This document shows, one piece after another, positions 34,452 through 43,655 of a DNA stretch of 64,000 bases. The stretch spans positions 496,001 to 560,000 of the forward strand of contig NZ_QQTY01000001.1 in the NCBI RefSeq assembly GCF_003670115.1. Direction: 5' to 3'. A model generated the notes under the pieces. The model saw only the letters and a list, made by a program, of their open reading frames with translations. It was not told the origin of the DNA and did not search any database. The translations under genes were made by a program, and so were the position numbers. The DNA comes from Natronorubrum halophilum. GTDB lineage: Archaea > Halobacteriota > Halobacteria > Halobacteriales > Natrialbaceae. Numbering within the stretch: position 1 is the stretch's first letter; the number at the start of each line of letters is the position of its first letter.

Positions 34452-35432
34452 TTATCGCTCGAGTCGAACGTCCAGACAGACGTTCACCTCGTGTGGCGCG
34501 TAGGATCGAACCGTGTGCCTGGTCTCGACGCTGACGTCGTACTCGGGTTCGGCGGCCGCACGGATCGCCTGCTCGCCGGGCCCGAACGGGTCGTCCTCGT
34601 GTTGGATGTCGTAGTAGTGAATTACGCAGTCGTCGCTCGCGAGGGTGACGGCGGCCGCGAGGAACTCGTTCGCGCTGTGGGGCAGGTTCATGACGAGTCG
34701 GTCGGCCCACCCCTCGTACTCACCCGCAACCTCGCGGACGTCCCGGCAAATAGCCGTGACCCGGTCTTCGACGTCGTTCCGGCGCGCGTTCTCGCGCAGA
34801 GAGGAAATCGCGTCCTCGTTGACGTCGACGCCGACGCACTCCGCGCCGCGCTTCGCGAAGGGGATGACGAACGGGCCGACGCCGGCGAACATGTCGAACG
34901 CGAGCTCGCCGTCGGTCACCTGCTCGGCGACGCGATGGCGCTCGGTCGCGAGCCGCGGCGAAAAGTAGACGGCGGCGAGATCCAGCGCGAATTCGCAGCC
35001 GTACTCGCGGTGGATGACCTCCGTGTCGTCGCCCGCAAGCAGGTCCCAGTCGCGCACTCGAGTCTCGCCTTTCACCTTCGAGGCCTTGTTCAACACCGTG
35101 TTGACGGGGAGATCCGACTCGAGAACGGCGTCGGCGAGCCGTCGCGCGCGCTCGTCGTCGTCCTCGTCGATCAGGGCCGCTTCGCCGAGCCGTTCGTAAG
35201 AGGGATCGAATTCCAGCAGGTCGGACGGCGTCGTCTGGGTCTCGCGTTCGCCGACGGCTCGGCTGACGACCTCGAACCCGTCGGGGACCCTGTCGGGGTC
35301 GGTAACTGGCACGTAGAGACTGCCGTCGGCGACGGCGATCTCGTAGTCGTCGTCGATCAGGTCCGCGTCCGCCAGTTCGCGGCGCGCAGCCTCGCCCTCC
35401 TCGCGCGCGACGCGGACGCACGGCACTTCCAT
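34452..35432 (-). CDS. trm5: tRNA (guanine(37)-N1)-methyltransferase, Trm5 family
   Basis: 326 residues. The N-terminal domain (MEVPCVRVAREEGEAARREL) corresponds to D1; then VLNKASKVKGETRVRDWDLL and HREYGCEFALDLAAVYFSPR, which are Trm5 signatures. The class I SAM domain has DMFAGVGPFVIPFAKRGAE (motif I), CVGVDVNEDAISSLRENARR and NLPHSANEFLAAA (catalytic NLP motif). Trm5 forms m1G37 next to the anticodon and prevents frameshifting; archaeal forms may also start wyosine synthesis. It is transcribed alone, upstream of the tRNA-Thr gene. Confidence 0.93.
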   Translation of the reverse strand: MEVPCVRVAREEGEAARRELADADLIDDDYEIAVADGSLYVPVTDPDRVPDGFEVVSRAVGERETQTTPSDLLEFDPSYERLGEAALIDEDDDERARRLADAVLESDLPVNTVLNKASKVKGETRVRDWDLLAGDDTEVIHREYGCEFALDLAAVYFSPRLATERHRVAEQVTDGELAFDMFAGVGPFVIPFAKRGAECVGVDVNEDAISSLRENARRNDVEDRVTAICRDVREVAGEYEGWADRLVMNLPHSANEFLAAAVTLASDDCVIHYYDIQHEDDPFGPGEQAIRAAAEPEYDVSVETRHTVRSYAPHEVNVCLDVRLER

Positions 35433-35602
35433 ACCCGGAGGAAGCCGACGGATCGCCGTAACGGTGACGTTTCTCCGTGCCCGGTTCGCCGCGGCTTCGA
35501 CCCCGCTCGAGGCGGGCGCGGCAGCGATCAGCGACCGACGCCGACCCCGTTCGCACGCGGTCGTCGTGAACAGTTATCAGGCTCCCGACGATAGGGGCCC
35601 CT

Positions 35603-36004
35603 ATGCAGCAACTCACGACCGTGGAGACGGTTCACGAGGAGCGCTCGTGGTTGTTCACCGTCCGAGACAAGTACGGCGAGCAGGACGAGGTGATTCTCGT
35701 CCCCTGTGACGATAGCGTCGAGGCGTGGATCAACCGCTGCACGCACGAGGCCCAGCGCTTCGATACGGGCCGCGGAGTGCCGATGCGCGACGGCCAGATC
35801 ATCTGTCCGCGCCACGGGTCGCTGTTCGACTCGTGTTCCGGCTACTGTGACAACGGCGACGCTGCCGACACCACGCTCCCGGCGGTCGATATCACGATCA
35901 GCAACGACGGCATGGTCTATCTCACCGACGACGCAACGTTCGTCCACGAGGGCGGAATCGACGAGGACGGCGGCCCCGACTCGACGTCGCACCTCCAGCT
36001 GTAA
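35603..36004 (+). CDS. Rieske [2Fe-2S] protein
   Basis: 133 residues. The Rieske ligands are in the two boxes NRCTHEAQRF (Cys-x-His) and CPRHGSLFDSCSGYC (Cys-x2-His), with a further Cys-Gly-Tyr-Cys pattern nearby. There is no membrane anchor or Tat signal, so this is a soluble ferredoxin-like Rieske protein, as found in small haloarchaeal electron-transfer or dioxygenase-related systems. The partner is unknown; the next gene (RidA) starts after 38 bases on the same strand. Confidence 0.9.
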   Translation: MQQLTTVETVHEERSWLFTVRDKYGEQDEVILVPCDDSVEAWINRCTHEAQRFDTGRGVPMRDGQIICPRHGSLFDSCSGYCDNGDAADTTLPAVDITISNDGMVYLTDDATFVHEGGIDEDGGPDSTSHLQL

Positions 36005-36042
36005 ACCGCGAACGCTTTTCTCTCCGTCCGTCTCCGTCACGT

Positions 36043-36438
36043 ATGGACAGACAGCGCGTCTCGAGCGACACCGAGTGGGAATCGACGGTGGGCTACTCGC
36101 GGGCCGTCCGCGTCGGCTCGCAGGTCCACGTCGCGGGAACGACTGCGACCGACGAAGACGGCGAGGTCGTCGCCCCTGACGACCCGTACGCACAGACGAA
36201 GCGCGCCCTCGAGATCATCGCGGACGCACTCGAGGAGGCAGGGGCATCGCTCGAGGACGTCGTCCGGACCCGAATGTACGTCACCGATATCGACGACTGG
36301 GAGGCAATCGGGAAGGCCCACGGAGCGGTCTTCGACGAGGTTCGACCCGCGGCCAGCATGCTCGAAGTCCAGCGGTTGATCGATCCCGATCACCTCGTCG
36401 AGATCGAAGCGATGGCGGTCGTTCCCGATGATACCTGA
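36043..36438 (+). CDS. RidA (YjgF/YER057c/UK114) family enamine/imine deaminase
   Basis: 131 residues. Typical elements are ESTVGYSRAVRVGSQVHVAG, DPYAQTKRALEIIADALEEA and EDVVRTRMYVTDIDDWEAIG, which carries the conserved Arg. The C-terminus MLEVQRLIDPDHLVEIEAMA is characteristic. Known RidA proteins hydrolyse reactive 2-aminoacrylate and related imines made by PLP enzymes, protecting among others branched-chain biosynthesis. It lies between the Rieske gene and a SnoaL-like gene on the same strand. Confidence 0.92.
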   Translation: MDRQRVSSDTEWESTVGYSRAVRVGSQVHVAGTTATDEDGEVVAPDDPYAQTKRALEIIADALEEAGASLEDVVRTRMYVTDIDDWEAIGKAHGAVFDEVRPAASMLEVQRLIDPDHLVEIEAMAVVPDDT

Positions 36439-36561
36439 TCGGCATCGACGAACTTGCGCGTCGATGAACCGGTTTCAAACTCCGAGATCGATTTGTGGAC
36501 CAGTTAGCTGCGCGTAGACAACCGTTATCTCCGCAGTCAGCCCCACTACTAGCGGCTGATC

Positions 36562-36984
36562 ATGAACACCGAGGACAACAAAGCGCTCGCCCGCCGCATG
36601 CAGGAGGACGTCTGGAACGAGGGAAACGTGGACGCGGTCGATGACCTCCTCACGGAGGGCTTCGTCCAGCACTCGCCGTGGGAACCGTCGGAGTTGCGCG
36701 GCCGAGCGGAATTCAAAGAGCAGATCGAGGCGTTCCGCGCCGCGTTTCCCGATCTGCACGGAACGATCGACGACGTCATCGCCGAAGGCGACACCGTCGC
36801 GAATCGGTTCACCATGCACGCGACCCATCGGGGCGAGTTCATGGGCGTCGAGCCGACGGGTACCGAGGTCGAACTGGTCGGAACCATTTTCGCCCGCGTC
36901 GAGGACGGGCGAATCGCCGAGCGCTGGGTGGTCGACCACGCGCTGGGGTTCCTAGAGCAGCTCGGAGCGGTATCCGAGCGGTAA
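36562..36984 (+). CDS. SnoaL-like ester cyclase / polyketide cyclase family protein
   Basis: 140 residues. NKALARRMQEDVWNEGNVDA, GFVQHSPWEPSELRG and RAAFPDLHGTIDDVIAEGDT are the recognisable SnoaL-like (NTF2-fold) segments, with THRGEFMGVEPTGTEVELVG near the end. Members are small alpha+beta barrels; most are of unknown substrate. It is soluble. It follows RidA by 123 bases, so probably has its own promoter. Confidence 0.85.
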   Translation: MNTEDNKALARRMQEDVWNEGNVDAVDDLLTEGFVQHSPWEPSELRGRAEFKEQIEAFRAAFPDLHGTIDDVIAEGDTVANRFTMHATHRGEFMGVEPTGTEVELVGTIFARVEDGRIAERWVVDHALGFLEQLGAVSER

Positions 36985-37032
36985 GGGTCGGGCGCGTTCG
37001 CCGGGAGCGATCCACCCGCCCTCGGACTCGAA

Positions 37033-37042
37033 AGATTATAAC
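37033..37042 (+). promoter_or_regulatory. TATA box of dph5
   Basis: AGATTATAAC is centred 27 bases upstream of the ATG at 37065, an excellent fit to a leaderless haloarchaeal promoter. Confidence 0.6.
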
Positions 37043-37064
37043 GGGGTTGCTCACTAGCAGGGCT

Positions 37065-37877
37065 ATGCTCACCTTCATCGGACTCGGGCTCTACGACGAG
37101 CGGTCGATCACCGTCGAGGGTCAGGAGGCGCTGCGAAACGCCGACCGCGCCTACGCCGAGTTCTACACTAGCACGCTACTCGGAACGACGCTCGAGGAAC
37201 TCGAGTCCCACCACGACCTCTCGATCGAGGTCAGGGATCGCGCGGGCGTCGAACAGCACCCCGACGACATCCTCGAGGCCGCCGAGCGCGAGACCGTCGC
37301 CTTCCTGACGGCGGGCGATACGATGATCTCGACGACGCACGTCGACCTTCGATTGCGGGCTCACGACCGCGGCATCGAGACGCGAGTGATCCACGGCGTC
37401 ACCGCCCAGACGGCGACCAGCGCGCTGACCGGGCTCCAGAACTACCGCTTCGGGACGGCGACGACGCTGCCGTTTCCGTACGCTCACGGTGCCGACGGGC
37501 TCCCGGAGAGCGTGACGAGGACCATCGACGAGAATCGGGAGGACGGCGTTCACACGGTCGTCTATCTCGATATCAAAGTGGACAACGAAGCGGCGACGAA
37601 CCGCCTCGACCGCGACGAAACGGTCGAAGCGTACATGACCGCCGATGTGGCTGCGGGGTTGCTCGCCGAGGAGTACCCCGATCTCGTCGGCGTCGTCGTC
37701 GCCCGCGCGGGCAGCCCGGAACCCCTCGTCGAGGCCGCCACGATGACCGCCCTCGCGGAGCGGGACTTCGGCGACCCGCTCCACCTGCTCGTGATTCCCG
37801 GCGACTGTCACCTGCTCGAGGCCGACGCGCTGGTCGAACTCGCCGGAGCGGACCGGTCGACGCTCGACGTCGTCTAG
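37065..37877 (+). CDS. dph5: Diphthine synthase (Dph5/DphB)
   Basis: 270 residues from MLTFIGLGLYDERSITVEGQ. The SAM-dependent tetrapyrrole-methylase-like fold has YAEFYTSTLLGTTLEELESH, VAFLTAGDTMISTTHVDLRL and HGVTAQTATSALTGLQNYRF, then FPYAHGADGLPESVTRTIDE, all Dph5 hallmarks. It trimethylates the modified His of translation elongation factor 2 in the diphthamide pathway. The longer open frame upstream of 37065 is a shadow. It is leaderless by the TATA position and monocistronic. Confidence 0.95.
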   Translation: MLTFIGLGLYDERSITVEGQEALRNADRAYAEFYTSTLLGTTLEELESHHDLSIEVRDRAGVEQHPDDILEAAERETVAFLTAGDTMISTTHVDLRLRAHDRGIETRVIHGVTAQTATSALTGLQNYRFGTATTLPFPYAHGADGLPESVTRTIDENREDGVHTVVYLDIKVDNEAATNRLDRDETVEAYMTADVAAGLLAEEYPDLVGVVVARAGSPEPLVEAATMTALAERDFGDPLHLLVIPGDCHLLEADALVELAGADRSTLDVV

Positions 37878-38054
37878 TCGCGGAATCGTGCTGGAATCGG
37901 GATCGTTTCTCGTCGTCACACTACACCTGTCCGCCGGCAGTTAGCCGTTCGATAAGCCGTCCCGAACCGGTTCGCCTTCGTCGATTTCCGGCGCTGAAGT
38001 GAATTTAACTGCTCCATAGACAAGTACGCGACCTGCGACGAACTGATAACGACA

Positions 38055-39956
38055 ATGGATAACGAAACCGACACGAGCGACCGACTGTCTCGACGATGGA
38101 TGCTCGCCACGGTCGGCGCAACCTCCACCGCCCTCGCAGGCTGTACGGATCTGCTGTCAGGCGACGAGGAGACGGACTCACAGGACGATGAGGATCCCGA
38201 TGAAACGCCGTCGGACGCGTCGAAGCGGTGGCCCGCGATCGACGAGGGCGAACTGCTCTCGGACTTCGAAAATCTCGACGAGTGGTTCCCGCAGAACGGC
38301 GAATTATCGGCCGCACCCGACGAAGCGCGAATCGGCTCGCAAGCGGCCGTCATCGAGAGCGACGGCCGACAGGCCGGGATGGACATTCGGTTCTCCGATG
38401 GAATCGATCTCAGCGAGTGGGACACGTCGCTGGCGGTCAAGCCGGAATCCGCGAACAAAATCGTCGTCGAATTCCTCGCCCCGGACCGGGACGCGCGGCT
38501 CAACACCGTCCGAACGGTGCCGGACGAGTACGACGGCTGGTTCCGACTCGACTGCGGGTACGAACACAAGCCGGAAGGCGAACCGGACCTGTCGAACGTC
38601 ACCCGCATCAACATCATCGCAGTGGGTCCGTCGGACGGAGCGACGAAGATGGTCGTCGACGACCTTCGTCGAACCGAAGCAGCCGACAACGGGAAGGCGA
38701 TCCTGGCGTTCTACGGCGGTCACGACTCCCACTACGATATCGCCGCGGAGATGCTCGCAGAGCGCGACTGGGCCGCGGCGGTTCCGGTCAGCCCCGACCG
38801 AATCGGCGATAGCGGTCGGATGGGTGCCACGGAGCTCGAGGAGCTTCGGGACCGCGGGTGGGACGTCTGCTCGTACCCGCGGGTATCCGCGCCGCTCCCC
38901 GAAATGCCCGAGGACCGCCAGCGTCAGGTCCTCGAGCACAACCGCGACCAGCTCGTGAACCTCGGCTTCGAAGACGGCTCGCGGCACCTGTTCGTCCCGG
39001 ACGATCGGATGGACGCGACGACGAACGAGATCGTCAGGGACGTCCACGAATCGGCGTTCCTGTTCGGCTCCTGTACGTCCGGCGTCCCGCCGACCGGGAT
39101 GGACACGATTCCGCTGATCTGGGGTCCCGCGCTCCACAACGGCGTTCGCCGTCACATCAACCTCGCCGACCAGTATCAGGTGCTCACCGTCCTTCGAATT
39201 CCGCGAATCGTCGACGACGACGACGTCGGCCCCGACGAGAACCGGATGTCGCTCGACGACTTCGAACACCTGCTCAACCACATCGAACACCGCGGTCTCG
39301 ACGTGATCACGCCGTCCGACCTCGTCGACGGAACGTTCGAGAGCGACGACGGCGAAGACGAGAACGAAAACGCCAGCGACGGGCGGCCGGAGGGCACAAT
39401 CCTCGAGGCGGGCCAGTCTCACGAGTTCGAGGGATCGGGAGCGGACGAAACGCCGACCTTCGACCTCGACGACGGCGTCCTCACCGGAAGCTTCTCGCAC
39501 GACGGCGACGGCGAGTTCGTCGTCGACGTGATCGCAGACGGTGACGGCAGCGATGACGTGCTGGTGAACACCGCCGGAACGACCGCCGGCGAATCGATCA
39601 TGGCGGTCGAGGAGGGAACGCACCGGCTCGAGGTCGACGCGGACGGCGAGTGGTCGATCGACCTCTTCCAGCCGGAGGTCCACGCCAACGACCTCGACGA
39701 GCTCCCGGTGGAAGCCACGGGCAGGGGATCGGCGTTCGTCGGCCCGATCTGGACCGACAGCGACGCCAGACTCGAGGTGACACACGACGGCGACGGCGCG
39801 TTCGTCGTCGACGGCTACAGTGCGGACGGGAGCAGGGAGTCGATCATCAACAAGACCGGCACGTTCGACAACTCGAGATCGTACCACTCGAGCGGAACCA
39901 TCTGGATCAACATCGAAGCCGACGGGGACTGGACGCTCGAGGTTACCGAATCCTAA
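38055..39956 (+). CDS. Tat lipoprotein with degenerate polysaccharide-deacetylase domain and two beta-sandwich C-terminal modules
   Basis: 633 residues. The N-terminus RLSRRWMLATVGATSTALAG followed by C is a Tat signal with a lipobox Cys. About 55-195 is a beta-sandwich, possibly carbohydrate-binding (DIRFSDGIDLSEWDTSLAVK). About 210-420 has the NodB-like barrel order (ILAFYGGHDSHYDIAAEMLA ... NHIEHRGLDVITPSDLVDG). The metal-binding DD and HxxxH motifs of active enzymes are not evident, so catalysis is doubtful. About 440-633 has two related beta modules (ILEAGQSHEFEGSGADETPT). It is exported and acid-rich, and would be anchored by lipid. The function is unknown. Confidence 0.82.
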   Translation: MDNETDTSDRLSRRWMLATVGATSTALAGCTDLLSGDEETDSQDDEDPDETPSDASKRWPAIDEGELLSDFENLDEWFPQNGELSAAPDEARIGSQAAVIESDGRQAGMDIRFSDGIDLSEWDTSLAVKPESANKIVVEFLAPDRDARLNTVRTVPDEYDGWFRLDCGYEHKPEGEPDLSNVTRINIIAVGPSDGATKMVVDDLRRTEAADNGKAILAFYGGHDSHYDIAAEMLAERDWAAAVPVSPDRIGDSGRMGATELEELRDRGWDVCSYPRVSAPLPEMPEDRQRQVLEHNRDQLVNLGFEDGSRHLFVPDDRMDATTNEIVRDVHESAFLFGSCTSGVPPTGMDTIPLIWGPALHNGVRRHINLADQYQVLTVLRIPRIVDDDDVGPDENRMSLDDFEHLLNHIEHRGLDVITPSDLVDGTFESDDGEDENENASDGRPEGTILEAGQSHEFEGSGADETPTFDLDDGVLTGSFSHDGDGEFVVDVIADGDGSDDVLVNTAGTTAGESIMAVEEGTHRLEVDADGEWSIDLFQPEVHANDLDELPVEATGRGSAFVGPIWTDSDARLEVTHDGDGAFVVDGYSADGSRESIINKTGTFDNSRSYHSSGTIWINIEADGDWTLEVTES

Positions 39957-40003
39957 CGGACGTCCGAAACCCGACCTCGCGGATGGTCACGGTGGTCGAC
40001 ACC

Positions 40004-41089
40004 TCACCCCTGAAGGACCGATTCGAGCCGATCCAGGAAGTCCCCGGGGACTTCGACGTGTGGCGCGTGTCCCGTATTCCGGAAGACGACCTCCTCGAAC
40101 TCGCCGTCCGAATCCGCGTACGTCTCGAGGACCGCGCGGGTCTGGTCGACCATCGGCTGGGGCGGGAAGACGTCCTCGCCGGGCCAGCCCGGAACCTCGC
40201 CCATCCGGCCGAGCGTGCCGACGTCGAACAGCGATTCGTTGGAGACGATCTGATCCGAATCGCCGCGGACCCACGTGACCGGCGGTTTCGCCTCGGGATC
40301 GATATCGGTGATCGCCTCGAGCGAGCAGTATTTCGGCGAGATGGCGTTGTTCACGCCGCTCTCGCCTGGTGCAGCGCCGGGCCAGTTCTCGCTCGGCGTC
40401 GCGTCGCCGGGATAGTTCTCGTCGCCGGTCGCGGTGTCGAGCAGCCCCGTCAGGTACGACTCTTCGCGCCCCTCGTCGAACTCGTGAGTGGGATCGACGT
40501 AGAACGTTCGCAGGATCTTCCGCGGCGAGGCCTCGCCGCCCTCGCTGCGGTCGCGCTCCGCGAGCCCCGCGACGAATTCGTCGTTACCGAGCCCGCCGCC
40601 AGAGCCGGCGTAATCGTCGAAACAGGGCGTTCCCGCCTCGTCTTTCGTTCCGCCGAACCCGTACGGCGAGAGCGGATTGACGAGGACGAGCGAGTCGACC
40701 GCTTCGGGGTTGTCGATCGTATAGCGCATCGCGACGCCGCCGCCGTTCGACCAGCCGACGAGCGTGACGGGATCGGGGAGGTCGAGTTCGGAGCGCAGCG
40801 CGCGGAGATCGGCTTCGAAATCGCCCAGTCCGTTCGTCGCATCGACGGGTTTCGTCTCGGAATCGCCGTACCCGCGCAGATCGGGCGCGACGGCGCGATA
40901 GCCGGCCGGTAGGTCGACCATCACGTCCTCGAAAAACCGGGAGGAGGAGACGTTGCCGTGGAGGAACACGACGGAGCCATCGGTATCGGTGGTCTCGTTT
41001 TCGCCGCCCGATTCGAGGAAGTGCGTCTCGAGGCGGTCGGTGTCGACGGTGCGCGACTGGATTCCGGCGAGGGTGTCGTCTCGAGTCAT
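40004..41089 (-). CDS. Alpha/beta hydrolase
   Basis: 361 residues from MTRDDTLAGIQSRTVDTDRL (ATG 41089); the long upstream extension is basic and not coding-like. The oxyanion region is SVVFLHGNVSSSRFFEDVMV, the nucleophile elbow LVGWSNGGGVAMRY (Ser), the acid in VTWVRGDSDQIVSNES (Asp) and the His in FRNTGHAPHVEVPGDFLDRL. This is the triad of the epoxide-hydrolase/haloperoxidase-like group. The cap domain is large (about 170-270). The substrate is unknown. It lies downstream of the PTS genes on the same strand, separated by 91 bases. Confidence 0.9.
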   Translation of the reverse strand: MTRDDTLAGIQSRTVDTDRLETHFLESGGENETTDTDGSVVFLHGNVSSSRFFEDVMVDLPAGYRAVAPDLRGYGDSETKPVDATNGLGDFEADLRALRSELDLPDPVTLVGWSNGGGVAMRYTIDNPEAVDSLVLVNPLSPYGFGGTKDEAGTPCFDDYAGSGGGLGNDEFVAGLAERDRSEGGEASPRKILRTFYVDPTHEFDEGREESYLTGLLDTATGDENYPGDATPSENWPGAAPGESGVNNAISPKYCSLEAITDIDPEAKPPVTWVRGDSDQIVSNESLFDVGTLGRMGEVPGWPGEDVFPPQPMVDQTRAVLETYADSDGEFEEVVFRNTGHAPHVEVPGDFLDRLESVLQG

Positions 41090-41180
41090 CGGACGTAGTA
41101 CCACGACCCTCGTGATAACTGTCAACCCCGAGACGCGCGAGGCCGAGATGAGGGATCGAACCGGCGATGACCGCGCCGAG

Positions 41181-41648
41181 TCAGGACAGAAGCCGCTTGA
41201 GTCGCGCAAACAGACCTTTCGAAGGATCACCGCCGCGTTTCGAAGCGGCGGTCGAATCGCCGTCGTCGGTAGCATCGGAATCCGGCGCACCCGCTGTCTC
41301 GGACGGCTCTCGTGTCGCCGCTGCTGTCTCGGCTGACATCTCGCCGTCCGTCGCCTCGATCGCTCTGTCGATGAGCCCCTCGGCGTCGTTGACGGCGTCT
41401 TTCACCGGGGCTTTGACGACCGGTTTGTCGACGAAGCGGTCGCGGCTCACAGAGGTATCTGCGGCGATGATGATCGCGTCGGCGTCGGCGACCGCCTCGC
41501 TCGAGAGTTCGTTCTCCTGGCCCATGGCACCCTGCACCTCGACGTCGATCTCGTGACCGAGATCGGTCGCGGTCTGTGCTAAGTTCTCGGCCGCCATCTG
41601 GCTGTGTGCGATACCCGTCGGACAGGACGTTACTGCGGCGAATTTCAT
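41181..41648 (-). CDS. ptfB: PTS fructose transporter subunit IIB
   Basis: 155 residues from MKFAAVTSCPTGIAHSQMAA (ATG 41648). The phosphorylated Cys is in the classic loop VTSCPTGIAHSQMAAE. The remainder ENLAQTATDLGHEIDVEVQG and DADAIIIAADTSVSRDRFVD is the fructose EIIB fold. The C-terminal 55 residues form an Ala/Asp/Ser linker ending in GLFARLKRLLS, an unusual tail that could tether it. Its start overlaps the ptsI stop (ATGA). Confidence 0.93.
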   Translation of the reverse strand: MKFAAVTSCPTGIAHSQMAAENLAQTATDLGHEIDVEVQGAMGQENELSSEAVADADAIIIAADTSVSRDRFVDKPVVKAPVKDAVNDAEGLIDRAIEATDGEMSAETAAATREPSETAGAPDSDATDDGDSTAASKRGGDPSKGLFARLKRLLS

Positions 41649-43366
41649 TGGTCTGTAGTCGTGTGTACGCGGTCGGAGACGGTAGTTCTCGTGGTCGCGT
41701 CGGTCGCTCGGTTCGCGAGCGATTCGGCCGTTGCGCCGTCGAGGTCGGTGATCTCGGCTTTCACGTCGGGGATCGTCACGGCGCTCATACTGAGTTCGTC
41801 GAGCCCCAGCCCGACGAGTAGCTTCGTCAGGTCGGAGTCCCCGGCCATCTCGCCGCACATCCCGACCCAGGCGTCGGTCGCGTTCCCTGCCTCGACGGCG
41901 CGTTCGATCGCCCGGAGCACGGCCGGCTCGCAGGGGTCGTGGAGGTCGGCCACTCGTTCGTTCTCGCGATCGGCGGCCATCACGTACTGAGTGAGGTCGT
42001 TCGTCCCGATGCTCATGAAGTCGACGCGCTCGGCCAACGCCTCCGCGATAAACGCGGCGCTCGGCGTCTCGATCATCACGCCCAGTTCGGGAACCGCGTA
42101 GTCGGCGCCCGCCGACTCGAGCGCCGCTGCGACGTCCTCGACCGTATCGAGGGCGGCTTCGAGTTCCGGCACGGTCGCGACCATCGGGAACATCACCGAG
42201 AGCGTCCCCGGTTCGGCGGCGGCCGCCCGCAGCAGCGCCCGGAGTTGCGTCTCGAAGAGGTCGGCGTCGGGACCGAGCGAGCGTCGGATCCCCCGCTGGC
42301 CGAGGAACGGATTGTCCGCCTCGGGCGCATCGAGGTACGGAATCGGTTTGTCCCCGCCGACATCCAGCGTTCGGACGACGACTCGGCCCTCGGGGAACGC
42401 CGCGAGCGCTTCGCGATAGACCTCGAACTGCTCGACCTCGTCCGGGGGCGCCTCCCGGTCGAGAAAGAGGAACTCGGTCCGAAAGAGACCGATCCCGTCG
42501 GCACCCTGGTCGATCGCACCCTCGAGTTCCGCGACGGTGCCGACGTTGGCTGCGACCTCGATCGGGACGCCGTCGGCCGTCGAGACTCTTTCCTCACGCA
42601 CGTCGACGTCGCGTCCGTCGGCCGCACGCTCGCGTCGTTCGGCGGTCGGATCGGCGATCACCGATCCCGCTTCGCCGTCGACCAGCACGGATTCGCCGTC
42701 GTCGATCGACTCGAGGGCGTCGCCGATGCCGACGACGGCGGGAATCCCCAGAGAGCGGGCGAAAATCGCCGCGTGGGACGTCCGTCCGCCCTCGACCGTC
42801 ACGAAGCCGGCGACGCGCTCGGAATCCAGCTGCGCGGTGTCGCTCGGCGTCAGCCGTTCGGCGAGCAGGATCGATCCCGCGGACAGCGAGGAGAGATCGA
42901 CGCGTTCGGCGTCGGTGAGCAGCCGGAGCAGTCGGTCCCGGACGTCCCGGAGGTCGTCGGCGCGCTCGGCCATCCGGCCGTCCATCCCCTCGAACTGCGC
43001 GATGGGGTCCTCGAAGGCGCTCTCGACCGCGTGTTCTGCGGGCAAACCGCCCTCGACGGCCGATTCGACGCCGTCGGTGATCTGCGGATCGTCGAGGAAC
43101 TGCCGGTGCGCGTCGAACACCGCCGCCTCCTCCTCGCCGACGCGTTCGGCGGTTCGTTCGCGCTCGCGCTCGAGTTCGACCTGCGCCCGTTCGCGGGCGG
43201 TCCGGAATCGGTCGCGTTCGGCGTCCGAATCGACGGCATCGGCCGCCGGCGGCTCGCCGAGTTCGAGATCGGCGGTCGGATCGTACCAGACGGCGGTGCC
43301 GACGCCGGATAACGGCGTGACGCCGGTCCCCTCGTACGATCGCGAATCGAGTTCGTTGGCGGCCAT
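41645..43366 (-). CDS. ptsI: PTS enzyme I (phosphoenolpyruvate-protein phosphotransferase)
   Basis: 573 residues from MAANELDSRSYEGTGVTPLS (ATG 43366). The active-site His is in VEGGRTSHAAIFARSLGIP. The PEP-binding C-terminal barrel has GLFRTEFLFLDREAPPDEVE, VRTLDVGGDKPIPYLDAPEA, FMSIGTNDLTQYVMAADREN and the Cys-containing GMCGEMAGD. It takes phosphate from PEP and passes it to HPr. It sits between ptsH and ptfB with 4-base gaps or overlaps, an operon. The longer upstream frame (to 43570) overlaps ptsH and is a shadow. Confidence 0.96.
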   Translation of the reverse strand: MAANELDSRSYEGTGVTPLSGVGTAVWYDPTADLELGEPPAADAVDSDAERDRFRTARERAQVELERERERTAERVGEEEAAVFDAHRQFLDDPQITDGVESAVEGGLPAEHAVESAFEDPIAQFEGMDGRMAERADDLRDVRDRLLRLLTDAERVDLSSLSAGSILLAERLTPSDTAQLDSERVAGFVTVEGGRTSHAAIFARSLGIPAVVGIGDALESIDDGESVLVDGEAGSVIADPTAERRERAADGRDVDVREERVSTADGVPIEVAANVGTVAELEGAIDQGADGIGLFRTEFLFLDREAPPDEVEQFEVYREALAAFPEGRVVVRTLDVGGDKPIPYLDAPEADNPFLGQRGIRRSLGPDADLFETQLRALLRAAAAEPGTLSVMFPMVATVPELEAALDTVEDVAAALESAGADYAVPELGVMIETPSAAFIAEALAERVDFMSIGTNDLTQYVMAADRENERVADLHDPCEPAVLRAIERAVEAGNATDAWVGMCGEMAGDSDLTKLLVGLGLDELSMSAVTIPDVKAEITDLDGATAESLANRATDATTRTTVSDRVHTTTDQ

Positions 43367-43370
43367 CGGT

Positions 43371-43655
43371 TCAGGTCTCCGGTTCCGATTCGGTTTCGGG
43401 CGTCGAGAGAATCGCCTCGAGTTCCTCGAGCGCCGCCTCGGCGTCCGCACCCTCGGCGACGATCCGAAGGTCGTCGCCGCTCGCGACGCCGAGGCTGGTG
43501 ACGGCGAGCATGCTCGCCGCGTTGACCGGGTCGTCGTTCCCGTCCGCCGGGGCCACCGCAATGGTGGCATCGAACTCGCCGGCGGCTTCGACGAACTTCG
43601 CGGCGGGGCGCGCGTGGAGTCCGTCTTCGGGAACCACGGTGACGGTTCGCTCCAT
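43371..43655 (-). CDS. ptsH: PTS phosphocarrier protein HPr
   Basis: 94 residues from MERTVTVVPEDGLHARPAAK (ATG 43655; a GTG directly before it is an alternative). The phosphorylated His is in DGLHARPAAKFVEAAGEFDA. The segment PVNAASMLAVTSLGVASGDD matches the region around regulatory Ser46 of bacterial HPr; a Ser is present there, but HPr kinase is not seen in the window. The C-terminus is a short Glu/Thr/Pro tail. The start overlaps the ptfA stop. Confidence 0.94.
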   Translation of the reverse strand: MERTVTVVPEDGLHARPAAKFVEAAGEFDATIAVAPADGNDDPVNAASMLAVTSLGVASGDDLRIVAEGADAEAALEELEAILSTPETESEPET

